Positions 8,960 to 17,439 are shown, counted from the first letter of the stretch. The stretch: 64,000 bases of DNA from Roseomonas gilardii (GCF_001941945.1 NZ_CP015583.1:2177501-2241500), one strand, 5' to 3'. Notes: generated by a model not told the origin, from the letters alone. Translations and numbers: made by a program.

Positions 8960-9568
8960 TCAGCCCCAGCGGCGGGGCTGGCCGCAATCCAGGTGCACGA
9001 AGCCGTCGCGGCGGTACAGGCCGACGCCGCCCATCTGCATCTCCGCCGCCAGCCGTGCCATGGCATAGGAATCGCGGTCCGGCAGGCGCACATCCGCCGC
9101 CATGCCCGACATGTGCAGCGAGGCGGTGGACACGCGCCGCGACTGCCGCGCCAGGTTGGCGTTGCGCTCCGGCGCGCGATAGCCGCTGATCACCTGGAAA
9201 GGCTCGCCGGAATCCATCTGCTGCGCCACGGCGTGCAGCACGTCGAAGAGGCGCGGGTCCATCGGCGTCACCTCCTCGGTCGGCAGGTCGCGCAGAACGT
9301 AGTCCAGCTTCTGCAAGGCGGTGCGGACGTAGCGGCCGTTCTCCCAGTACACGCCCTCGAACTGGTCGTCCGTTTCGGCATAGGCGCGCTGGATGCGCAG
9401 CACGCGCGGCGGGCCGGCGGGCGCGGCCACCTGGGCCAGGGCCGGCGAAGCCATGGCGGCGCAGGCGAGGCCGGCGAAGCTGGCGCGGATCACCTCCCGC
9501 CGGCGGAAGGCGGGGCTGCGGGCGGCATCCACGCAGCAGGGGCAGTCGAGGCGCGGACGGTGGCTCAT
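8960..9568 (-). CDS. DUF882 / M15-like murein peptidase (YcbK family), Tat signal
   Basis: A 202-residue exported protein of the DUF882 family, related to zinc D-Ala-D-Ala peptidases (M15). A twin-arginine signal is visible (RRREVIRASFAG, residues about 20-31, followed by a hydrophobic stretch ending in ALAQ). The mature domain has the metal-site pattern SGYRAPERNANL, then SLHMSGMAADVRL (His and Asp ligands), and FVHLDCG (final His). Its ATG overlaps the stop of the L,D-transpeptidase gene (ATGA, 9565-9568), so the two are translationally coupled and likely act together on peptidoglycan. Confidence 0.85.
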   Translation of the reverse strand: MSHRPRLDCPCCVDAARSPAFRRREVIRASFAGLACAAMASPALAQVAAPAGPPRVLRIQRAYAETDDQFEGVYWENGRYVRTALQKLDYVLRDLPTEEVTPMDPRLFDVLHAVAQQMDSGEPFQVISGYRAPERNANLARQSRRVSTASLHMSGMAADVRLPDRDSYAMARLAAEMQMGGVGLYRRDGFVHLDCGQPRRWG

Positions 9569-11079
9569 CGGGCGGCCGCCACGCGCGGGGCGCCGCGGTC
9601 CATCTCCCGCGCATAGGCGGCGTCGAGGCCGTAGATGTCGGGGCGCAGGCGCAGCCGCCCTTCCTCCACCACGGCGGTCGTGTAGACCAGCCGCACGGGG
9701 ATGGATCGCTTCAGCGGCACGTTGATCGTCTGCCGGGTGTCGAAGGTGCGCTGCATGCGCTCCCGGTCCCAGCCCATGCCATCCATGGCGAGGTCGAGAA
9801 GTTCCATGGGTCGCTCCAGTCGGATGCAGCCGGACGAGAAGGCGCGGTCGGGCCGGTTGAAGGCCCAGCGGTCCGGCGTGTCGTGCAGGTAGATGTCGTC
9901 GTTGTTGGGCATGATGAATTTCAGCCGTCCGAGCGCGCTGGAATCCCCGGCATCCTGGCGCACCGAATAAGGAAAGTTGTCGGGCCGGACATGGGCCCAG
10001 TCCACCGTGGTCGGATCGACCTCCACGCGCTCTCCGCCGATCGTGGTGAAGAGGCGGAAGCCCTTGGCCACCATCGCCTTGGGGTCGCGCCGGAACTTCG
10101 GCAGCAGGTCCTCGCGCGCGTTGCGGGCGGGCACGCCCCAGGGCGGGTTGAACTGCACCGTGGTCATGGAGACCCGCAGCAGCGGCGTGGCGCGGTCGGG
10201 GCGGCCGACCACCACGTTCATCCGCAGCAGGGTCCGGTTCCCGTCCAGCAGGAAGAGCCGGAAATCGGGGATGTTCACCTCGATCCGGCGGCCCGTGGGC
10301 GGGCGCGGCGCGGCGCGGCGCATGTCCAGCGCGACGCGGAGCTGGTCCACGCGCTGCGCGGCGGGGCGGTTGAGCTGTGCCAGGGTGATCGGGCCGAGGC
10401 GGCCATCGGCCTCCAGCCCTTGTTCCTCCTGCCAGCGGCGCAAGGCGGCGGCCAGCGGCTCGTCGTAGAGCTCGCCCGTTCCTTCCACCGGCGCGGCGGC
10501 CAGCGCCGGGTCCACCACGGCGAGCCGCGCCCGCAGCGCCGGCACCCGTTCCGCGTCGCTGGCGCCGGGATCGAGTGTGCCGCCGCCGGGGATACGGGGC
10601 CAGCCGCCCGCCGCGACGATGGCGCGTGCCTTGGCGAGCTCCGACTTCAGGAGCGCGGCATCGGGGGGCGCGAGGGCCGCCCGGTCGATCACCGAGGCCG
10701 GATCGGCGGCGCCCAGCAGGTCGAGCTGCCAGCGCGGCATCGGGATGGCGGCGGGGTCGCGCAGGATGTCGGGGCGGTTGGTGGGCAGGCGCAGGCGGCC
10801 CAGCAGCAGGTCGGACAGTGCCGCCGAGGCGGCGCGCATCAGTCCGGCCGCATGGGCGGCGGGATCGGCGGCGACGGCGGTCTCGGCGGGAATGGCGTAG
10901 TCGGCGGGGTTGAGCCCGTCCTCCTCCAGCCGGTGCAGGCGTTCCGCGAGGCGTTGCAGCGCGGCGGGCTGGGCATGGGTCGTGGCGGCCGCGGCCGGAG
11001 ATCCCCCGGGCTTTCCCCCAAGGGCCAGCAACGGCATGGCACTGCCCATGAGAGCCAGGGAGAAATCGCGTCGGCGCAT
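9565..11079 (-). CDS. L,D-transpeptidase (YcbB-like) with peptidoglycan-binding domain
   Basis: A 504-residue periplasmic enzyme predicted to form 3-3 cross-links or attach proteins to peptidoglycan. The N-terminus MRRRDFSLALMG plus a hydrophobic run looks like a Tat signal. A peptidoglycan-binding repeat follows in the middle (ALRRWQEEQGLEADGRLG), then the YkuD catalytic domain with HDTPDRWAFNRPDRAFSSGC, holding the catalytic His and Cys (SSGCIRL). The start was set at 11079 because it begins the signal peptide; 27 further residues are possible upstream. It is first in a two-gene operon with the DUF882 peptidase. Confidence 0.88.
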   Translation of the reverse strand: MRRRDFSLALMGSAMPLLALGGKPGGSPAAAATTHAQPAALQRLAERLHRLEEDGLNPADYAIPAETAVAADPAAHAAGLMRAASAALSDLLLGRLRLPTNRPDILRDPAAIPMPRWQLDLLGAADPASVIDRAALAPPDAALLKSELAKARAIVAAGGWPRIPGGGTLDPGASDAERVPALRARLAVVDPALAAAPVEGTGELYDEPLAAALRRWQEEQGLEADGRLGPITLAQLNRPAAQRVDQLRVALDMRRAAPRPPTGRRIEVNIPDFRLFLLDGNRTLLRMNVVVGRPDRATPLLRVSMTTVQFNPPWGVPARNAREDLLPKFRRDPKAMVAKGFRLFTTIGGERVEVDPTTVDWAHVRPDNFPYSVRQDAGDSSALGRLKFIMPNNDDIYLHDTPDRWAFNRPDRAFSSGCIRLERPMELLDLAMDGMGWDRERMQRTFDTRQTINVPLKRSIPVRLVYTTAVVEEGRLRLRPDIYGLDAAYAREMDRGAPRVAAAR

Positions 11080-11222
11080 GGGTGACGGGATAGCCGGGCC
11101 GGGCCGGGCCTGCCAAGCCGCAGACTTCCGCGGCAGCGCAGCGGAAACATGGCGCAACATGCAGGATGGGTGGCTGGGCGGTCGCCACGCGGCGGACGTG
11201 TCGCTCGGGTGCGGCCCCCGAT

Positions 11223-11330
11223 CAGCCGATCCGGGTCAGCCGATCCGGGTCAGCCGATCCGGGTCAGCCGATCCGGGTCAGCCGATCCGGGTCAGCCGAT
11301 CCGGGTCAGCCGATCCGGGTCAGCCGACCC
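11223..11330. repeat. 14-bp tandem repeat, seven perfect copies plus a degenerate eighth
   Basis: The unit CAGCCGATCCGGGT repeats perfectly from 11223 to 11320. A degenerate copy starting at 11321 carries the stop codon region of the small membrane protein gene on the minus strand. Fourteen is not a multiple of three, so the array does not encode a regular peptide repeat. It fills the gap between that stop codon and the L,D-transpeptidase promoter region. Copy number could vary between strains. Confidence 0.9.
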
Positions 11331-11580
11331 AGAGGAAGATCAGCCAGGTCAGGAACGCCGTCACCAGCAGGGCATAAAGCAGAGCCCGGGCTATGCCGAA
11401 CCACTCGCTGCGCGGGTCCGGCGCCCCTTCCTCCGGGTGATAGGAAGGCCGGGGCGTGAGCGGATCGGCTGGCCGGAACCGGACCTCCGGCTCCGCCGCC
11501 CCAGCGGGGGTGTCGATGGCGTCCGGGTCAGGCTGGCCGGGCGGTAACGAGCCGTCCTTGTGTGAGAGCGTGTCGCTCAC
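11320..11580 (-). CDS. Small single-span membrane protein, unknown function
   Basis: An 86-residue protein with a hydrophilic, Pro-rich N-terminal region and one C-terminal transmembrane helix (ALLYALLVTAFLTWLIFLWV) ending two residues from the stop, so it is probably tail-anchored. I chose the GTG at 11580 because AGG-type sequence precedes it and the reading continues into an Asp/Ser-rich start; an in-frame ATG 35 codons upstream is less likely. The stop lies in the last, degenerate copy of the 14-bp repeat. No family is recognised. Confidence 0.6.
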   Translation of the reverse strand: MSDTLSHKDGSLPPGQPDPDAIDTPAGAAEPEVRFRPADPLTPRPSYHPEEGAPDPRSEWFGIARALLYALLVTAFLTWLIFLWVG

Positions 11581-11674
11581 CGTCCTGATCCCCTGATCTG
11601 GCCCGATCCCTCTTCGGAACGGGCCTGTTGCGGGATGTTGCCACAGGTTTTTCGCGCAATCACCCGTTATCGTG

Positions 11675-11769
11675 CTGAATTCCAAACTTTCAACAAAGAT
11701 TCAGGGAGGAAATTCAACCTGAAGGGGAAATTTGCCACAGGCTCTGCCTGCGGTGCGGAAAATTTCCCC
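11675..11769. promoter_or_regulatory. Two consecutive inverted repeats between divergent genes
   Basis: Within a less G+C-rich gap, GGGGAAATTT (11724-11733) pairs with AAATTTCCCC (11760-11769) around an inner CAGGC-TCT-GCCTG hairpin (11738-11750). Just to the left, CTGAAT (11675-11680) and ATTCAG (11699-11704) flank CTTT-caac-AAAG. This could be a regulatory site or a structured RNA leader for either neighbour. No known riboswitch class is recognised. Confidence 0.45.
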
Positions 11770-11866
11770 GGCCGCCCCGCGCAGGTGCTGGTGCCCAGCG
11801 GGACAGGCGGAATAGATTTTGCCGCGCTGCGGGAGGATTCCCCTTCGCAGGGAGCGAGATTGCACC

Positions 11867-12586
11867 GTGACCTGGTCCATCGTCGCGCACGACCCGCATC
11901 GCGGAGCCTTCGCCGTCGCCGTGACCACCTGCAATCTCGCCGTGGGGGCCTCCCGCCCCTTCGTGCGGGCGGGGGTCGGGGCGGTGTCCACGCAGTCCTT
12001 CACCAACCGCTATCTCGGCCCCGCCGTGCTGGATGGGATCGAGGCCGGGCTGCATCCGGCCGCCGCGATCGAGCAGGCGCTGGCCGGGGATGACGGGCGG
12101 GAGCTGCGGCAGATCCATGCCGTGGACCGGCAGGGACGCGTGGCGGCCTGGACCGGCCGGCACTGCGTCGCCTGGGCGGGGCATAGCGGGGCGCCGCACG
12201 TGTCCTTCGCCGGCAACATGCTGTCGGGGCCGGCCGTGCTGCAGGACACCGAGGCCGCCTTCGCCGTGCAGGGCGGCCTGTCCCTGCCCCGCCGGCTGGT
12301 GCAGGCGCTGATGGCCGGGGAAGCGGCGGGCGGCGACCGGCGCGGCCGCCAGTCCGCCGCCCTGGTGATGGTGTCCACCGAGGATTTCCCCGACCTGGAC
12401 CTGCGGGTGGACGACCATGTGGAGCCGCTGCCGGAGCTGCGGCGGCTGCTCGGCCTCTGGGAGCGCCAGCGCGAACCCTATCTTTCGGAAGCGCCGCGCA
12501 AGGCCGATCCGGCCGGCCTGACCGATCTGGGCGCGATCGAGGCCCGCTGGATCGAACGCGGCCTGGACCTGCGCTTTCCGCGCTGA
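11867..12586 (+). CDS. DUF1028 domain protein
   Basis: A 239-residue protein matching the DUF1028 family from its start: VTWSIVAHDP, then AVAVTTCNLAVGASRPFVRAG and VGAVSTQSFTN. The fold belongs to the Ntn-hydrolase-like group, and members are often found with peptide or amino-acid catabolic genes, but the reaction is not established. The start is GTG 11867, which puts the conserved TWSIV strand at the N-terminus as in relatives; a GGAG lies 12 nt upstream. It is cytosolic, since no signal is visible. It stands alone on its strand. Confidence 0.82.
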   Translation: MTWSIVAHDPHRGAFAVAVTTCNLAVGASRPFVRAGVGAVSTQSFTNRYLGPAVLDGIEAGLHPAAAIEQALAGDDGRELRQIHAVDRQGRVAAWTGRHCVAWAGHSGAPHVSFAGNMLSGPAVLQDTEAAFAVQGGLSLPRRLVQALMAGEAAGGDRRGRQSAALVMVSTEDFPDLDLRVDDHVEPLPELRRLLGLWERQREPYLSEAPRKADPAGLTDLGAIEARWIERGLDLRFPR

Positions 12587-12785
12587 GGCGCCTCCGCCGG
12601 TCCGGGCCTTGCCCGGCACCGCCCGCGGCCGTAGCCTCGTCCCGCTCTGGCGGAGCTGAACGGGTCCCGGACCCGGAAAACAACTTGCCCCGTCACGGGG
12701 CGGCTCCCCGCCACGAGGCACAGCGCAGGCCCGGCGCGCCGACGACCGCCGGGATGCGCCTGCCCTTTCCTTCGGGGCGATCCAG

Positions 12786-13460
12786 ATGACGGAACCTTCC
12801 TCCTTTCTTCCGGTGGCCGAGGCCTATGACCTCTGGGCCGGCACCTATGACGCGCAGGACAATCCGATGGTCTTCGGGGCCAGCCGGGTGGTGGACGGCC
12901 TGGCCGGGGAGGCCAGGGACCGCGACGTGGTGGAGTTCGGCTGTGGCACCGGCCGCAATCTCGCCCGGCTGCGGGCCGGGGGCGCGGCGAGCCTCACCGG
13001 GCTCGACCTGTCCGCCGGGATGCTGGACCAAGCGCGGCGGCGCGGCGCGGAGTTCCACCTGCTGTGCCAAGACATGAGCCGGCCGGTGGCGCTGCCGGAT
13101 GCCTCGGCGGACCTGGGCCTGTTCTGCCTGTCGCTGGAACACATGGCCGACCTGCTGCCGCCCTTGCGGGAGGCGCGCCGCCTGCTGCGCCCGCGGGGGG
13201 AGATCCGGATCGTCGAGATCCATCCCTTCCTGTCGCTCGGCGGGACAGGGGCGCATTTCCAGGCCGGCGGGCGGGAGATCCGCATGCCGACGGTGGCGCA
13301 TGGCTTCGCCGATTACCTGAATGCCTTCGCGGCGCTGGAGCTCCGCCTCCTCGCCTGCCGGGAATGGCGGCCGCGTGATTTCGGCGGCGCCCTGCCGGAC
13401 CGGGTGCTCAAGCGGGGGCCGGATCACCCGCTGCTGGTGGAGTTCCGCCTGGGCCGCTGA
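12786..13460 (+). CDS. Class I SAM-dependent methyltransferase
   Basis: A 224-residue methyltransferase with the SAM-binding motif I VVEFGCGTGRNLARL (near residue 46), a motif II-like acidic residue in LTGLDLSAGM, and a post-I region LPDASADLGLFCLSLEHM typical of the Methyltransf_11 group. The substrate is not evident. The last 53 nt overlap the 3' end of the convergent oxyR gene, an antisense arrangement that could couple their expression. It has no operon partner on its own strand. Confidence 0.85.
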   Translation: MTEPSSFLPVAEAYDLWAGTYDAQDNPMVFGASRVVDGLAGEARDRDVVEFGCGTGRNLARLRAGGAASLTGLDLSAGMLDQARRRGAEFHLLCQDMSRPVALPDASADLGLFCLSLEHMADLLPPLREARRLLRPRGEIRIVEIHPFLSLGGTGAHFQAGGREIRMPTVAHGFADYLNAFAALELRLLACREWRPRDFGGALPDRVLKRGPDHPLLVEFRLGR

Positions 13461-14379
13461 GCCCCCGGCCATCCGCTTCCAGCATGTCCCGGATGGTGGC
13501 GGCCAGCCCCTTGAACTCGCTGGCGCGGGGGGAGCGGGTCCGCCAGGCGAGGCCCAGCATCCGGCCGGGCGCGTCCTCCACCGGGCGCAGCTCCACATTC
13601 GCCCCGGCCAGCACGCCGCCTTCCACCGCCAACCGGGGGAGCAGCGTGACGCCGAGGCCGCCGGCCACCATCTGCACCAGCGTGTGCAGCGTGGTGGCGG
13701 CGAAGCTGTCGCCGCCGGTCGGCCCTGGCAGGTTGCAGGCGGCCAGGGCGTGTTCCCGCAGGCAATGGCCATCCTCCAGCAGCAGTAGTCTTTCGCCGGA
13801 CAGGGCCGAGGCGGGCAGGATGTTGCGCGCGGCCAGCCGGTGCGCGGGCGGCAGGGCCGCCAGGAACGGGTCCTCCGCCAGCGGCACCACGTCCAGGCGG
13901 TCGGCCGAGGCCACCGGGAGGGCCAGAAGCAGCAGGTCGAGTCGGCCCCCCTCCAGGTCGGCCACCAGGTTCTGGGTCAGATCCTCCCGCAGCCAGAGCC
14001 GCAGGCGCGGGAAGGCGTCGCGCAGGGCGGGCATCAGGCGTGGCAGCAGGAAGGGGCCCACCGTGGGGATCAGCCCGAAGCGCAAGGGGCCGCTGAGCGG
14101 GTCGTGCGCCGTGGCCGCCGTTTCCGCCACCGCGGAGAGCGCGGCGAGTGCGTCGCGCGCCCGCTGCACGATCTCGAGTCCCACCTGGGTGAAGGCGGGC
14201 CGCTTGGATGGGCCGCCACGGTCCAGGATCGCCGTGGCGAGCTGCCGTTCCAGGGCGATGATCCCGGCGGAAAGGGTGGACTGGCTGACGGCGCAGGCGG
14301 AGGCGGCGCGGCCGAAATGGCCGTGATCCGCCAGGGCGACGAGGTAGCGGAGCTGTTGCGGACTGGGATAGGCGGTCAT
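13408..14379 (-). CDS. oxyR: OxyR-type hydrogen peroxide-sensing LysR regulator
   Basis: A 323-residue LysR protein with an N-terminal helix-turn-helix (AVSQSTLSAGIIALERQL) and an effector domain carrying the redox pair of OxyR in LLLLEDGHCLREHALAAC. The two cysteines (about residues 205 and 214) are nine apart, as in E. coli OxyR, where they form the activating disulfide. It is divergent from ahpC, its usual target. The last 17 or so residues are Pro/Gly-rich and overlap the methyltransferase gene on the other strand; this tail is unlikely to be part of the core fold. Confidence 0.9.
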   Translation of the reverse strand: MTAYPSPQQLRYLVALADHGHFGRAASACAVSQSTLSAGIIALERQLATAILDRGGPSKRPAFTQVGLEIVQRARDALAALSAVAETAATAHDPLSGPLRFGLIPTVGPFLLPRLMPALRDAFPRLRLWLREDLTQNLVADLEGGRLDLLLLALPVASADRLDVVPLAEDPFLAALPPAHRLAARNILPASALSGERLLLLEDGHCLREHALAACNLPGPTGGDSFAATTLHTLVQMVAGGLGVTLLPRLAVEGGVLAGANVELRPVEDAPGRMLGLAWRTRSPRASEFKGLAATIRDMLEADGRGLSGPGGTPPAAGDPAPA

Positions 14380-14393
14380 CGGCGCAGTCGATC

Positions 14394-14410
14394 ATAAGGA
14401 CGAAAACTAT
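14394..14410. promoter_or_regulatory. LysR/OxyR-type operator candidate, ATA-N11-TAT
   Basis: A dyad ATA-N11-TAT matches the general LysR box T-N11-A and lies 15 nt before the oxyR start, in the 199-bp oxyR-ahpC gap. It is a plausible autoregulatory and ahpC-activating OxyR site. The match to the longer E. coli OxyR consensus is only partial. Confidence 0.45.
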
Positions 14411-14499
14411 TCATTTGAACCCTTGCTGCACCTGCGTCATACCCGGCCACGGCGCGGGGGCGGGAATCAGCCTCCGACCGGATGGGTCAGAGGGATTGT

Positions 14500-14525
14500 C
14501 CTTGGGGATCGCCCTTGGGGATCGC
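14500..14525. repeat. Two tandem copies of a 13-bp sequence before ahpC
   Basis: CCTTGGGGATCGC occurs twice back to back (14500-14512, 14513-14525), about 55-80 nt upstream of the ahpC start. It may be a simple duplication or part of the promoter region. Confidence 0.7.
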
Positions 14526-14578
14526 CCTCGCGGCGCCGTCCGGAAGCGACCGAATTCTTTTGGGAAGAGGATCACTGC

Positions 14579-15133
14579 ATGCTGACCGTCGGCGACAAGT
14601 TCCCGTCCTTCCAGCTCACCGCCGTGAAGGGTGGCCCCGAGGGGCTAAACATGAACACCGCCTTCACCGAGGTCTCCGATGCCTCCGAGGCCGGCAAGTG
14701 GAAGATCGTCTTCTTCTGGCCGAAGGACTTCACCTTCGTCTGCCCGACCGAGATCGTGGCCTTCGGCAAGCTGAACACGGATTTCAGCGACCGTGACGCC
14801 GTCGTCTATGGCGTGTCGATCGACAGCGAGTTCGTGCACATGAACTGGCGCACGCACCATGCCGACCTGAAGGACCTGCCCTTCGCCATGCTCGCCGACA
14901 TCAAGCGCGAGCTGTCGACGGCCTGCGGCATCCTCGACAAGAACGCCGGCGTGGCGCTGCGCGCGACCTTCATCGTGGACCCGGAGGGGATCATCCGCTT
15001 CGCCTCCGTCAACGACCTGAACGTCGGCCGCAACCCGCAGGAAGTGCTCCGCGTCCTCGACGCGCTGCAGACGGACGAGCTGTGCCCCTGCAACTGGAAG
15101 CAGGGCGAAGAGGTCCTGAAGCCGGCCGCCTGA
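14579..15133 (+). CDS. ahpC: Alkyl hydroperoxide reductase / peroxiredoxin AhpC
   Basis: A 184-residue 2-Cys peroxiredoxin that reduces peroxides in the cytosol. The peroxidatic Cys55 lies in DFTFVCPTE, and the C-terminal ELCPCNW (Cys169, Cys171) supplies resolving cysteine(s), a pattern like mycobacterial AhpC, which is recycled by AhpD rather than AhpF. The ATG at 14579 follows a GGAAGAGG site. It is divergent from oxyR and followed after 184 nt by ahpD, so peroxide induction through OxyR is expected. Confidence 0.94.
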   Translation: MLTVGDKFPSFQLTAVKGGPEGLNMNTAFTEVSDASEAGKWKIVFFWPKDFTFVCPTEIVAFGKLNTDFSDRDAVVYGVSIDSEFVHMNWRTHHADLKDLPFAMLADIKRELSTACGILDKNAGVALRATFIVDPEGIIRFASVNDLNVGRNPQEVLRVLDALQTDELCPCNWKQGEEVLKPAA

Positions 15134-15317
15134 GGCCCGCTTCCACGGATTGACCGCGCTCCGGGGGTTTCGCGCCCCCGGGGACGGTGTGCCGAGCCGG
15201 CCGCCCCGTTCCCCCGTCCAGGGAGAACCGTTCCGCGAAAGCCGCGGGAACCGGGCGCATGGGCGCCCCCGAGGGCCGGCTCCGCCCACCGAACACAACC
15301 GGAGAGGAGTTCACAGG

Positions 15318-15848
15318 ATGTCGCTCGACGCCCTGCGCAACATGCTGCCCGAATATGCCAAGGACCTGAAGCTGAACCTCGGCTCGCTCGCCGCCGAGAC
15401 GCTCCTGACGGAGCAGCAGCTGGCCGGCACCTTCATCGCCAGCGCGCTCGCCTCGCGCAATGCCGCGGTGACGAAGAACATCGTCGCCGAGTTCGGCCCG
15501 AAGCTGTCGCCCGAGGCGCTGAACGCGGCCAAGGCGTCGGCGGCGATCATGGGCATGAACAATGTCTATTACCGCTTCACGCATCTGGTGCATGGCGACT
15601 ACGCCACCATGCCGGCCAAGCTGCGCATGAACGTCATGGCCCGGCCGGGCGTGGAAAAGGTGGATTTCGAGCTCTGGTCGCTCGCCGTTTCCGCCATCAA
15701 CGGCTGCGGCATGTGCATGGAGAGCCACGAGAAGGTGGTGCGCCAGCATGGGATGACGCAGGAGCAGGTGCAGGCTTCCGTGCGCATCGCCTCGGTGGTG
15801 CATGCCGTCGCGGCGGTGCTGGACGGCGAGGCCGCGCTAGCGGGCTGA
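15318..15848 (+). CDS. ahpD: AhpD alkylhydroperoxidase
   Basis: A 176-residue carboxymuconolactone-decarboxylase-fold protein that reduces oxidised AhpC. The catalytic relay is complete and falls at the same numbers as the M. tuberculosis enzyme: Glu118, Cys130, Cys133 and His137 ([10 protein letters not shown]). The start has a GGAGAGGAG site upstream. The gap after ahpC holds a G+C-rich 7-bp hairpin (15161-15181) without a T-run, so some readthrough from ahpC is likely. A strong terminator follows at 15895. Confidence 0.93.
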   Translation: MSLDALRNMLPEYAKDLKLNLGSLAAETLLTEQQLAGTFIASALASRNAAVTKNIVAEFGPKLSPEALNAAKASAAIMGMNNVYYRFTHLVHGDYATMPAKLRMNVMARPGVEKVDFELWSLAVSAINGCGMCMESHEKVVRQHGMTQEQVQASVRIASVVHAVAAVLDGEAALAG

Positions 15849-15894
15849 GGACCCTTTCCACCCCTCCGGAGGGTGGATGGCCAAGGATCGGGAA

Positions 15895-15926
15895 GGGCCG
15901 GTGCCGGACAGGGCACCGGCCCTTTT
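15895..15926 (+). terminator. Rho-independent terminator after ahpD
   Basis: An 11-bp perfect stem GGGCCGGTGCC / GGCACCGGCCC with a 6-nt loop, followed directly by TTTT. It ends the ahpC-ahpD unit. Confidence 0.92.
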
Positions 15927-15984
15927 CCGTTCCGGCCTCCGCGGAGCCCGCCGCCCCTTCCGGGAAGGCCGCGCCTCCCCTACA

Positions 15985-16160
15985 CCGGAGGGCGATGGTT
16001 CCCTCGCGGATTAAAACGGGAACATGGTGCGAAGCCATGGCTGCCCCCGCAACTGTCGGCGCCGAGCCACCGCCAAGGGCCACCGGGTTCACCCCCGGGA
16101 AGGCGGCGGATGGTGATGACGCGCGAGCCAGGAGACCTGCCATCATTGACGTCAGCGCGG
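15985..16160 (+). promoter_or_regulatory. Cobalamin (AdoCbl-type) riboswitch
   Basis: The conserved core is clear: GGGAACATGGTGCGAAGCC, then GGCTGCCCCCGCAACTGT, and the B12 box with flank GCGCGAGCCAGGAGACCTGCC at 16121-16141 (the box proper ends in AGACCTGCC). It lies in the leader of the MetE-like gene, about 115 nt before its start. When B12 is bound, expression should fall, so the B12-independent enzyme is made only when cobalamin is scarce. The outer boundaries are approximate. Confidence 0.93.
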
Positions 16161-16275
16161 CCACGCCGGACGGGGTGTTCCGGCGGAGCAGAAGGGACGA
16201 AGGCCCACCCCGGCGACGGGGTGCGGGGCCGGGAGACCGGGGCCGTGATGACAAGAAGACGTCAGGAGAAACCCC

Positions 16276-17439
16276 ATGTCCGCCAGCACAGCCACCCGCG
16301 ACGCCGCCCGTACGGGGGCCGATGGCAGGCCCTGCCAGCCGCCCGCCTTTCCATCCTTCCGCGCCGACCATGTCGGCAGCCTGCTGCGCCCCGCCGCGCT
16401 GCGTGAGGCCCGCCAGGCGCGCGCCGAAGGGAAGCTCTCCGCCGAGGCGCTGCGCCAGGTGGAGGACGAGCAGATCGCCCGGGTGGTGGCGAAGCAGGAA
16501 TCGGTCGGCCTGCGCGCCGCCACGGATGGCGAGTACCGCCGCGCCTACTGGCATTACGACTTCCTGGGCGGGCTGGACGGGATCGAGATCTACGAGCCCG
16601 AGGACAAGGTCCAGTTCAAGGGCGCGACGCTCGGCCACAAGCTGCGGGTGAACGGCCGGATCGGCTGGAAGCCCAGCATGATCGAGGATTTCCGCTTCAC
16701 CGCCGGCTGCACCTGCAACGCCATCGCCAAGCAGACCATCCCCTCCCCCAGCGTGGTGCATTTCCGCGGCGGGCGGGAGGCGATCGCGCGCGACGTGTAT
16801 CCGGACATGGACGGGTTCTTTGACGATCTGGGGCGGACCTATGAGGAGGCGGTGAAGGCCTTCCATGCCGCCGGCTGCCGCTATCTCCAGCTCGACGAGG
16901 TCAACATCGCCTATCTGTGCGATCCGGAGCAGATCGAGGGGCTGAAGCGGCGCGGCGAGCATGTGGAGGGGCTGCTCGACATCTATGCCGGCATGATCAA
17001 CCGCGCGACCCGGGCGCGGCCGGCCGGCATGGCGATGAGCATGCATCTTTGCCGGGGCAACTTCCAGTCCACCTTCGTGGCCTCCGGCGGCTATGAGCCG
17101 GTGGCCGAGGTGCTGTTCAACGCCATCGACATCGATGCCTATTTCATGGAGTTCGACGACGAGCGTTCGGGCGGCTTCGAGCCGCTGCGCTTCGTGCCAC
17201 GCGGGAAGAAGGTCGTCGTGCTGGGCATCGTCACCAGCAAGAACGGCGTGCTGGAAAGCAAGGACGAGCTGAAGCGCCGCATCGACGAGGCGGCGAAGTT
17301 CCTGCCGCTGGAGCAGCTCGCCATCAGCCCGCAATGCGGCTTCGCCAGCACCCAGGAGGGGAACAAGCTCTCCGAGGACCAGCAATGGGCCAAGCTGCGG
17401 CTCTGCGCCGAACTGGCCGAGGAAATCTGGGGTCGCTGA
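16276..17439 (+). CDS. Single-domain MetE-like (B12-independent) methionine synthase
   Basis: A 387-residue protein of the UROD/MetE C-terminal fold, about half the length of classical MetE, like B. subtilis YxjG/YxjH and other core-MetE families. Candidate zinc ligands are present: His257 and Cys259 (MSMHLCRGNF), a Glu near 292 (FMEFDD) and Cys354 (ISPQCGF). It is predicted to methylate homocysteine, but the missing N-terminal half leaves the methyl donor uncertain. Some core-MetE enzymes do not use folate, and one known type (MesD) needs a partner, MesX, which I do not see nearby. The upstream cobalamin riboswitch strongly supports a role replacing MetH. The ATG follows an AGGAGA site. Confidence 0.82.
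   Translation: MSASTATRDAARTGADGRPCQPPAFPSFRADHVGSLLRPAALREARQARAEGKLSAEALRQVEDEQIARVVAKQESVGLRAATDGEYRRAYWHYDFLGGLDGIEIYEPEDKVQFKGATLGHKLRVNGRIGWKPSMIEDFRFTAGCTCNAIAKQTIPSPSVVHFRGGREAIARDVYPDMDGFFDDLGRTYEEAVKAFHAAGCRYLQLDEVNIAYLCDPEQIEGLKRRGEHVEGLLDIYAGMINRATRARPAGMAMSMHLCRGNFQSTFVASGGYEPVAEVLFNAIDIDAYFMEFDDERSGGFEPLRFVPRGKKVVVLGIVTSKNGVLESKDELKRRIDEAAKFLPLEQLAISPQCGFASTQEGNKLSEDQQWAKLRLCAELAEEIWGR

Noticed and set aside
11223-11330. CRISPR array
   Set aside because: The repeats are 14 bp and contiguous with no spacers; no cas gene is present.
15161-15181. Terminator between ahpC and ahpD
   Set aside because: The 7-bp hairpin lacks a T-run, so I treat ahpC-ahpD as possibly cotranscribed rather than separated.
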